The notes under the pieces are model-generated. The model did no database searches and was not told the origin of the DNA. It was given only the letters and a program-made list of their open reading frames with translations. Below are positions 27,218 to 33,870 of a stretch of 33,870 nt of DNA, one piece after another (positions within the stretch are counted from its first letter, which is position 1; each line of letters begins with the position of its first letter). Both the position numbers and the translations under genes were made by a program. This DNA is from Flavobacteriaceae bacterium (GTDB lineage Bacteria > Bacteroidota > Bacteroidia > Flavobacteriales > Flavobacteriaceae), in NCBI GenBank assembly GCA_947378465.1, contig CANCJZ010000006.1, positions 1 to 33,870 on the forward strand, read 5' to 3'.

Positions 27218-28996
27218 ATGATGAAATACAAAATAGCTTTATTTATTATAGTCTTTTCAGGGGTTAACCTTTTTGCTCAACAGTTGGCTATTCCCTATCG
27301 AGACGGTAATAAATGGGGAATATCTGATGTTGAGGGCAATCTGATCTTGCCTGCGCTTTATGATTCGGTTACTTTTGATACTCATGATAGCTACAATCAA
27401 GAGATTTTGTTTACTGAATTAAATGGGAAAAAAGGACTTATAGTTAAAGGGGTTGAAGTATTCAAACCCGAATATCTTTCCATTGTCTTTAAGCAAAATA
27501 TATACATTGCAACCAAGGATGTCAATAATCAATATGAATTGCATATAGCGGATCAAACGGGTAAAGAGATTTTAGACCACAGCTTTGTATTGCTCACCAG
27601 TCTTAAAGAACATTCTTTTTATAGTAAAGTTCAAACAGAGAAGGGGAGTGAGCGTTCCAAAGTGAATTATTTAGTAACGCTTTCATTAATCAATCGCGAC
27701 AACAAAAAAAGCGTGTTGGTTTGGGATGTACAGCAAAACAAAATCACGCAATGGCTCTTTAAAGATTATTATTCTATTTCTGATCCAAGTTATTATGATC
27801 ATTCGGAACTGCAGTATCGATATAAAATAAAAGCAGATAGTCCGCTACAAGAACAAATATTTGACATTAAAGACGGACAATTTGTTGTAATTCATCTCTT
27901 AAATAAAGAACAATTATCTGAAATTCTTATTCCAAAAGAAGAAATTTCAGGATACAGTGGAGGCAGTGGATCAGGAAATGGATCAGGATCTGGCAAAGGT
28001 GTGGGGAAACGAAGCAGCAATCGTTCCGAGGATTATTCAGAAAGAATTGGTTTGAACTCCGATTATGATATGATAGTGGAAAGTCCTGCCATCAAAGGCG
28101 TTCCCGATTCAGATACAAGTTTGGTTGCTCCCAATGAAGTTCCTGTAAAAGAAAAGCCCAAAGAATATATTTCTAAAACGGTAGAATACAGTTTGCTCAA
28201 TTCTAAAATCATCTTTGAAACTGCTTTAAGAAATAACCCGAAAATCAAAGGAGCTACCGAAGTGCCTTTAAAAGGGAAAATCAGTGATTTGAAACTCAAC
28301 AAAATTGGCTATACCGAAGTAAAATCCACCAAAGCAGATACCATTTTTTATTATAAAAACTTTATTACCTACAGAAACGGATCCAAATACGGCGTATTGA
28401 TTGGGGATGATAGTTCCAGAGCACGTGAGTTTGACACTTTAATCGTTAAGCAATATACTTCTCATTTGGAGTTCAGAGGGAAATTATCTTTTTTAGTTGG
28501 AAATAGAGACAAGAAAACTAAAAAAATGAAATGGAGTATTATGGACAGCGATTTGGAAATGAAATTCCCTTTTGATTACGACCAAATCATTGACAACAAC
28601 CCTTATGGTGGCGAAGATCTCAACCAATGGACGGCCATAGTCGATGGGAAATACGGCATCATCAATCCTAATGGGACCGTACTTCTTGCTCCTGAATACG
28701 ATGAGATTGTTTCCAAGAAAAACAATTTTGGAAGTAATATTTTCCTTCAATTAAAAAAAGGAAATCTTTATGGCGTTTATATTAGAGAGCGAGACAAAAA
28801 AATAGAAATCTATCCTGCGCTTTATCCGTATCCAATTGATAAAATCTACTTTAATTATCCTTTTCAAAAAGACGGTTTCTCGGAATTGACTAACGAACAA
28901 AAACAACAATCCATTATGCTTTTTTCTTTAATCAATGAAAAAGGAAAACCTATGGGGTATGCAAACAAAAACGGAACTTTTTATTTTAAAAATTAG
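27218..28996 (+). CDS. Secreted WG-repeat-containing protein with internal Ser/Gly-rich linker
   Basis: Signal peptide; WG-type units DGNKWGISDVEGNLILPALYDSV, VDGKYGIINPNGTVLLAPEYDEI, NGSKYGVLIG, KGNLYGVY; linker GYSGGSGSGNGSGSGKGVGK. Confidence 0.78.
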   Translation: MMKYKIALFIIVFSGVNLFAQQLAIPYRDGNKWGISDVEGNLILPALYDSVTFDTHDSYNQEILFTELNGKKGLIVKGVEVFKPEYLSIVFKQNIYIATKDVNNQYELHIADQTGKEILDHSFVLLTSLKEHSFYSKVQTEKGSERSKVNYLVTLSLINRDNKKSVLVWDVQQNKITQWLFKDYYSISDPSYYDHSELQYRYKIKADSPLQEQIFDIKDGQFVVIHLLNKEQLSEILIPKEEISGYSGGSGSGNGSGSGKGVGKRSSNRSEDYSERIGLNSDYDMIVESPAIKGVPDSDTSLVAPNEVPVKEKPKEYISKTVEYSLLNSKIIFETALRNNPKIKGATEVPLKGKISDLKLNKIGYTEVKSTKADTIFYYKNFITYRNGSKYGVLIGDDSSRAREFDTLIVKQYTSHLEFRGKLSFLVGNRDKKTKKMKWSIMDSDLEMKFPFDYDQIIDNNPYGGEDLNQWTAIVDGKYGIINPNGTVLLAPEYDEIVSKKNNFGSNIFLQLKKGNLYGVYIRERDKKIEIYPALYPYPIDKIYFNYPFQKDGFSELTNEQKQQSIMLFSLINEKGKPMGYANKNGTFYFKN

Positions 28997-28999
28997 GCT

Positions 29000-30475
29000 A
29001 TGAAAAAATTATCTCTTTATTGCTTCCTTTTTTTTGTGCCTTTTTTGAATGCTCAAGTAAACAACTTTAATCCTTTTGAACTTCACAGTGATCGATCGGA
29101 CATAGAAAAGTTTTTTAATTTTGAATTAGAGTTTCTTCCAGGTGAAATCAGTCCAAGTAATAACCTTGTGGATGAAGAATATGGGACTACCTACAAGGCG
29201 CCACTCAATGGTAGTTGTCAAACCTATGTACGAATCAAAAATAAGGTCTTGCGTTCAGAGTCCAGCTTTAAAAACGGACTTTTGGACGGGACAAAGTACA
29301 TCTACCACAAAGAAGGTAACGTGTTTCAAGAAATTCCTTTTGTAAAAGGCAAGATGAATGGAGTGTATAAGATTTATGATTACAATGGAAATTTGATTTT
29401 AGAGACCACTTATAAGAACAATGTCAAACACGGAGTCCGTCGATGTTATTACAAATCCAATAGAGAAGGCGATTATATCGAAGGCAATTACACCAATGGC
29501 GTATTGGATCCTACCGTAAAAATCATCAACCGCTATTCAACTAGCATCTTTCCAAATGATTTGAGTAGAGGAATAGTGAAGGTTTATCAAAACGAACAAT
29601 TGCGGGAAGAAATTCCCATTTACAAATATAATGGAATCCACGGGAAAGCCATTGAATATGGAAGTAATGGCTTGAAATTACAAACTCAAGATTATTATTA
29701 TGGTATAGTTCACGGGGTGTACGAACGTTATAATGGCAAAGGAGAATTGCTTTACAGCTGTCGGTATAAGTTTGGGAAACCTATTGGGGAGCATAAAATC
29801 CTTAGTGATAACGGGCAGCTTTTGATAGAAAATTATTATGACGAAGAAGGCAACAAAATCGGCACTTGGAAGAAATATGATAGGATGGGGAAATTGACGG
29901 AAGAGTCTTCCTATGCGAACGATAGTTTGGAGGGTGCTTCAAAGACCTATTACAAAGATAAACTTAGCGTTCTTTCCATTTATAAAAATGGATTGATTAC
30001 CTCAAAGAAGAATTTTTCCAGCAAATCCGATCAAGTTCTAGCAGAGTATTTTTATAAAAATGGAATCAGTACTTATGTGAATGAATTCAATGAAGCAGGC
30101 CTACTTTTAAGTAAGTTTGTTTATGATGCCCAAGGGGTTGTTCAAAGTAAAATATACTATGATAAAAATGGTAAGCAACTCTGTGAGAATTTTTATAAAA
30201 ATGGAAGCCAACGTAAAGGAATTCACAAAGAATATACAACCGATGAAAATGGCGATATGTTCCTAAGCAGAGTTTCAGAATACGACAATAATGGGCAACA
30301 AATTTATACCATCTCGTATGCTCCAAATGGGGATTGGGTCGAGACGCATTTTAAAAATTACCAATGGCACGGTCCTCGAATCTCTTATGATAAAGTAAAG
30401 GACAAAAAAACAATTGTCTATTATTTTAATAACAAAATAGTAACCGAAGAAGAATTCAATTCGCTTTCTAAGTAG
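29000..30475 (+). CDS. Secreted YwqK-like / MORN-repeat-variant protein
   Basis: Signal peptide MKKLSLYCFLFFVPFLNAQ; many YxxNGxL..xxYxxGxxxGxxxxYY units (YDYNGNLILETTYKNNVKHGVRRCYY; KYDRMGKLTEESSYANDSLEGASKTYY). Confidence 0.85.
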   Translation: MKKLSLYCFLFFVPFLNAQVNNFNPFELHSDRSDIEKFFNFELEFLPGEISPSNNLVDEEYGTTYKAPLNGSCQTYVRIKNKVLRSESSFKNGLLDGTKYIYHKEGNVFQEIPFVKGKMNGVYKIYDYNGNLILETTYKNNVKHGVRRCYYKSNREGDYIEGNYTNGVLDPTVKIINRYSTSIFPNDLSRGIVKVYQNEQLREEIPIYKYNGIHGKAIEYGSNGLKLQTQDYYYGIVHGVYERYNGKGELLYSCRYKFGKPIGEHKILSDNGQLLIENYYDEEGNKIGTWKKYDRMGKLTEESSYANDSLEGASKTYYKDKLSVLSIYKNGLITSKKNFSSKSDQVLAEYFYKNGISTYVNEFNEAGLLLSKFVYDAQGVVQSKIYYDKNGKQLCENFYKNGSQRKGIHKEYTTDENGDMFLSRVSEYDNNGQQIYTISYAPNGDWVETHFKNYQWHGPRISYDKVKDKKTIVYYFNNKIVTEEEFNSLSK

Positions 30476-30480
30476 TTTCC

Positions 30481-30512
30481 TTTTGACATTAAGGACAATA
30501 AATGTAAATTTG
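30481..30512 (+). promoter_or_regulatory. Bacteroidota-type promoter upstream of leuS
   Basis: TTTTG (30481-30485) - 19 nt - TAAATTTG (30505-30512). Confidence 0.65.
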
Positions 30513-30618
30513 CCGCTCAAATCAGCAACTGGAATCCCTATTTATCGCGCCTTTGCTTATGTTTAGGTTTTTTATAAAATAAGATTCTCATTTGCCAACA
30601 ACGGACAACAATAGAACA

Positions 30619-33453
30619 ATGAAATACTTTCACGAACAAATCGAAGCCAAATGGCAACAATACTGGGCAGATAATCAAACCTTTGCTGCCAGCAATCAAT
30701 CCGACAAACCAAAGTACTATGTGCTAGATATGTTTCCTTATCCTTCGGGAGCAGGACTTCACGTAGGACATCCTCTCGGATATATTGCCTCTGATATTGT
30801 TGCTCGATACAAACGTCACAAAGGTTTCAATGTGTTGCATCCGCAAGGATATGATTCGTTTGGTTTGCCAGCAGAACAATATGCAATTCAAACCGGTCAA
30901 CATCCTGACACTACTACCAAAGAAAACATTGCACGTTACCGTCAACAATTGGATAGAATAGGTTTTTCTTTTGATTGGAGCAGAGAAGTACGCACTTCCA
31001 ATGCCGATTATTACAAACATACCCAATGGATTTTTATCCAATTGTTCAATTCTTGGTACAATATCAATACGGATCAAGCGGAAGATATAGCTACTTTGAT
31101 AGCGTTATTTGAAAACGAAGGTAACGCTACCGTGAACGCAGTTTGCGATGAGGCAATTGCCCCTTTTACTGCTGCGCAATGGAACGCTTTTTCTTCTGAA
31201 GAACAACAAAAAATACTCCTTCAATACCGATTGACTTATTTGGCAGAAACAGAAGTTAACTGGTGCCCTGCGCTAGGAACCGTTTTGGCCAATGACGAAA
31301 TCATCAACGGGGTGTCTGAACGTGGAGGACATCCAGTAATCCGCAAAAAAATGACCCAATGGTCCATGCGTATTTCAGCTTATGCAGAACGTTTGTTGCA
31401 AGGTTTGGACACTATTGATTGGAGCGAATCCATCAAAGAATCACAACGCAACTGGATTGGAAAATCAGTGGGAGCAGCAGTTGATTTCAAACTTAAAGAA
31501 GTTGATGCTACGATTTCTGTTTTCACCACTCGCCCGGATACTATCTTTGGAGTTACCTTTATTACTTTGGCACCGGAACACGAATTGGTGGCTCAAATTA
31601 CTACTCCTGCGCAAAAAGCAGCTGTGGAGGCCTATGTGGAAGCAACTGCAAAACGATCGGAACGCGAACGTATGGCCGATGTAAAAACCATTTCAGGGGT
31701 ATTTACTGGGGCTTTTGCCGAACATCCTTTTACTAAAGAAGCCATACCGGTATGGATTGGCGATTATGTATTGGCGGGTTATGGTACAGGCGCCGTAATG
31801 GCCGTTCCTTGTGGCGACGAAAGAGATTTTGCTTTTGCAAACTTCTTCAAAGGTCAAGAAGGAATGCCTGCAATTAAAAATATCTTCAATCAAGACATCT
31901 CTGAAGCGGCTTATGGAGAAAAAGGAGGATTTGAATTGGTAAATTCGGATTTCCTGAACGGTCTTGGCTATAAAGAAGCAACTAAAAAGATCATTGAAGC
32001 TTTAGAAAATATTGGTCAAGGAAAAGGAAAAACCAACTATCGCTTGCGTGATGCCGTATTTTCTCGCCAACGTTACTGGGGTGAGCCATTTCCTGTATAC
32101 TATGTAAATGGTTTGCCACAAATGATTGAGCCCAAACATTTGCCTATCGTACTTCCTGAAGTGGAGAAGTATTTGCCTACTGAAGACGGACAACCGCCTT
32201 TAGGAAATGCGACTACCTGGGCTTGGGATACTGCAAGCGGTACTGTAGTAAGCAACCAATTAATTAATCACACTACCGTTTTTCCATTAGAATTAAATAC
32301 AATGCCCGGTTGGGCAGGAAGTTCGTGGTATTGGATGCGTTATATGGACGCATATAATACTGACGAGTTTGCGGCTGCCGATGCCTTAAAATATTGGGAA
32401 AATGTAGACCTGTATATAGGAGGAAGCGAACACGCTACCGGCCACCTTTTATACGCGCGTTTTTGGAACAAATTCCTTAAAGACCGCGGTTATGCTCCTA
32501 CCGAAGAGCCCTTTAAAAAGCTTATCAATCAAGGAATGATTTTGGGAATGAGTGCTTTTGTTTACCGTAGTGAAGACTCAAGTAAACTTTATTCTAAAGG
32601 GATGATTGCCGATAATGCAGTGCAACCTATCCACGTTGACTTGGCGGTAATCAATGATATAACTAACGAACTGGATATCGAAGCCTTCAAAAACCATCCG
32701 TTGTATTCCGATTATAAAAATGCTGAGTTCATTTTGGAAAACGGCAAATATATAGTAGGTCGTGAAGTCGAAAAGATGTCCAAATCCAAATACAATGTAG
32801 TGAACCCGGATGATATTTGTAGCCAATACGGTGCAGATACCTTGCGTTTGTACGAGATGTTCCTTGGGCCGTTAGAACAAGCAAAACCATGGAATACTGC
32901 AGGAATCACAGGAGTTTCTGGATTCTTAAAAAAACTATGGCGCCTGTACTTTGACGACAATGGCAGTACCGTTACTAACGAGGAGCCAACAGCAGAGATG
33001 TACAAAAGCCTTCACAAAACCATCAAAAAAGTAACCGAAGATATCGAGAACTTCTCTTTCAATACCTCGGTGTCTCAGTTTATGATTTGCGTGAACGAAT
33101 TGGCCCAACTCAAATGCCACCACCGTGCTATCTTAGAACCTTTAGCATTAGTGCTATCGCCTTATGCACCACATATCGCGGAAGAACTTTGGAGCCAATT
33201 AGGACATTCAGGGTCTATTGCAACGGTACAGTTCCCAATATTTGAAGCGAAATATTTAGTAGAAAGCGAAAAAGAATACCCTGTATCTTTTAACGGAAAA
33301 ATGCGCTTTACCATCAAACTTCCGCTCGATCTAACTGCTCCCGAAATCGAAGCAATTGTTATGGCAGACGAACGTACACAAGCCCAATTGCAAGGCCGAA
33401 CTCCTAACAAAGTAATCATTGTTCCAGGGAAAATCATCAATCTTGTGGGGTAG
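30619..33453 (+). CDS. leuS: Leucyl-tRNA synthetase
   Basis: FPYPSGAGLHVGHPLGYIASDIVARYKRHKGFNVLHPQGYDSFGLPAEQYAI, GGSEHATGHLLYARFW, MSKSKYNVVNPDDICSQYGADTLRLYEMFLGPLE (KMSKS); start at 30619. Confidence 0.97.
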   Translation: MKYFHEQIEAKWQQYWADNQTFAASNQSDKPKYYVLDMFPYPSGAGLHVGHPLGYIASDIVARYKRHKGFNVLHPQGYDSFGLPAEQYAIQTGQHPDTTTKENIARYRQQLDRIGFSFDWSREVRTSNADYYKHTQWIFIQLFNSWYNINTDQAEDIATLIALFENEGNATVNAVCDEAIAPFTAAQWNAFSSEEQQKILLQYRLTYLAETEVNWCPALGTVLANDEIINGVSERGGHPVIRKKMTQWSMRISAYAERLLQGLDTIDWSESIKESQRNWIGKSVGAAVDFKLKEVDATISVFTTRPDTIFGVTFITLAPEHELVAQITTPAQKAAVEAYVEATAKRSERERMADVKTISGVFTGAFAEHPFTKEAIPVWIGDYVLAGYGTGAVMAVPCGDERDFAFANFFKGQEGMPAIKNIFNQDISEAAYGEKGGFELVNSDFLNGLGYKEATKKIIEALENIGQGKGKTNYRLRDAVFSRQRYWGEPFPVYYVNGLPQMIEPKHLPIVLPEVEKYLPTEDGQPPLGNATTWAWDTASGTVVSNQLINHTTVFPLELNTMPGWAGSSWYWMRYMDAYNTDEFAAADALKYWENVDLYIGGSEHATGHLLYARFWNKFLKDRGYAPTEEPFKKLINQGMILGMSAFVYRSEDSSKLYSKGMIADNAVQPIHVDLAVINDITNELDIEAFKNHPLYSDYKNAEFILENGKYIVGREVEKMSKSKYNVVNPDDICSQYGADTLRLYEMFLGPLEQAKPWNTAGITGVSGFLKKLWRLYFDDNGSTVTNEEPTAEMYKSLHKTIKKVTEDIENFSFNTSVSQFMICVNELAQLKCHHRAILEPLALVLSPYAPHIAEELWSQLGHSGSIATVQFPIFEAKYLVESEKEYPVSFNGKMRFTIKLPLDLTAPEIEAIVMADERTQAQLQGRTPNKVIIVPGKIINLVG

Positions 33454-33505
33454 GTTGTTTAGGTTGTAGGTTTAATTTAGGTTGTAGGTTGTAGGTTGTA
33501 GGTTC
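33451..33505 (+). repeat. GGTTGTAGGTT short-period repeats directly after the leuS stop
   Basis: TAGGTTGTTTAGGTTGTAGGTTTAATTTAGGTTGTAGGTTGTAGGTTGTAGGTT. Confidence 0.9.
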
Positions 33506-33520
33506 TGTGCGTCTTCCACG

Positions 33521-33576
33521 ATTGGAATTTGGAATTTGAGATTTGGAATTTGGAATTTAGAATTTGAGATTTGAAA
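33521..33576 (+). repeat. TTTGGAATTTGGAATTTGAGA short-period repeats
   Basis: ATTGGAATTTGGAATTTGAGATTTGGAATTTGGAATTTAGAATTTGAGATTTGAAAC. Confidence 0.9.
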
Positions 33577-33634
33577 CACTAACAGTCTCGACAATATACA
33601 AACTACAATATACAAAATAACGATAACTATATGA

Positions 33635-33738
33635 GGGGCGTGCCCCTTCGGGTCGGGCTTTCCGCTCCAATCTTTTGTTTTTTTAAGAAAAAAAACAAAA
33701 GGATTTCCGCTGCAATCCCTCACGCGGAAATCTTTTCC
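33635..33738. repeat. Compact structured palindromic intergenic element with direct repeats flanking a 13-bp hairpin
   Basis: TTTCCGCTCCAATC (33659-33672) and TTTCCGCTGCAATC (33704-33717) flank the hairpin CTTTTGTTTTTTT-AAGA-AAAAAAACAAAAG (33672-33701); additional GATTTCCGC/GCGGAAATC inverted repeat. Confidence 0.8.
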
Positions 33739-33789
33739 ATATGATAAATCATACACAATAGAATATTTATTTTTATCAGAACTATTTTA

Positions 33790-33840
33790 GGCAATAGGAA
33801 ATAGGAAATAGGAAATAAGCAGTAGGCAATAGGTATTAGG
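33790..33840 (+). repeat. AATAGGA short-period tandem repeats
   Basis: GGCAATAGGAAATAGGAAATAGGAAATAAGCAGTAGGCAATAGGTATTAGG. Confidence 0.9.
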
Positions 33841-33870
33841 TCTTTCTGAACTTCGCTGATTAGTGTTGAC

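Noticed and set aside
29000-30475. Toxin-antitoxin system based on the YwqK-like protein
   Set aside because: The protein has a signal peptide and no toxin-like neighbour; the family label alone is insufficient.
30619-33453. Insertions in LeuRS as a novel domain (e.g. TDQAEDIATLIALFENEGNATVNAVCDEAIAPF)
   Set aside because: Bacteroidota LeuRS proteins commonly carry extra segments here as far as I recall; no reason to call it novel without alignment.
33472-33756. 94-aa minus-strand ORF
   Set aside because: Translation (QISNSKFQIPNLKFQIP...) is produced by the TTTGGAATTTGG repeats and the structured element; not a credible gene.
1-33870. IS elements, prophage, integrase or tRNA-associated island
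   Set aside because: No transposase/integrase-like ORF, no terminal inverted repeats with target duplications, and no tRNA-like cloverleaf was recognised by eye.

Overview
The window is a chromosomal segment from a Bacteroidota genome, most like Flavobacterium (low GC, TAnnTTTG-type -7 boxes, typical gene content). From left to right it holds: the 3' end of an M13-type metallopeptidase; a galactose/galactan utilisation locus (GntR regulator, galM, GH53 endo-galactanase, GH2 beta-galactosidase, galK, galT, SSS-family symporter); a ~1.8 kb AT-rich accessory islet with a translationally coupled pair (3-TM protein plus a minimal TIR-domain protein), a 14-copy 21-bp minisatellite and a second array of ~31-bp repeats abutting rpoN; then mostly core genes (rpoN, asnS, RND/MMPL transporter, CPA2 antiporter, DUF5686 protein, frr, pyrH, a thioredoxin-like protein, truB, uppP, DUF3098, ftsX), a secreted WG-repeat/YwqK(MORN-like) pair, and leuS. 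The last ~420 bp is a non-coding patchwork of several short-period repeat families plus a compact structured palindromic element. Best candidates for something undescribed are the TM+TIR gene pair with its 21-bp array, the dispersed GTTGTAGGTT repeat family in intergenic regions, and the structured element at 33635-33738. I saw no tRNA/rRNA genes, IS elements, prophage or CRISPR array. Family assignments come from recognising motifs in the translations; no database search was run.
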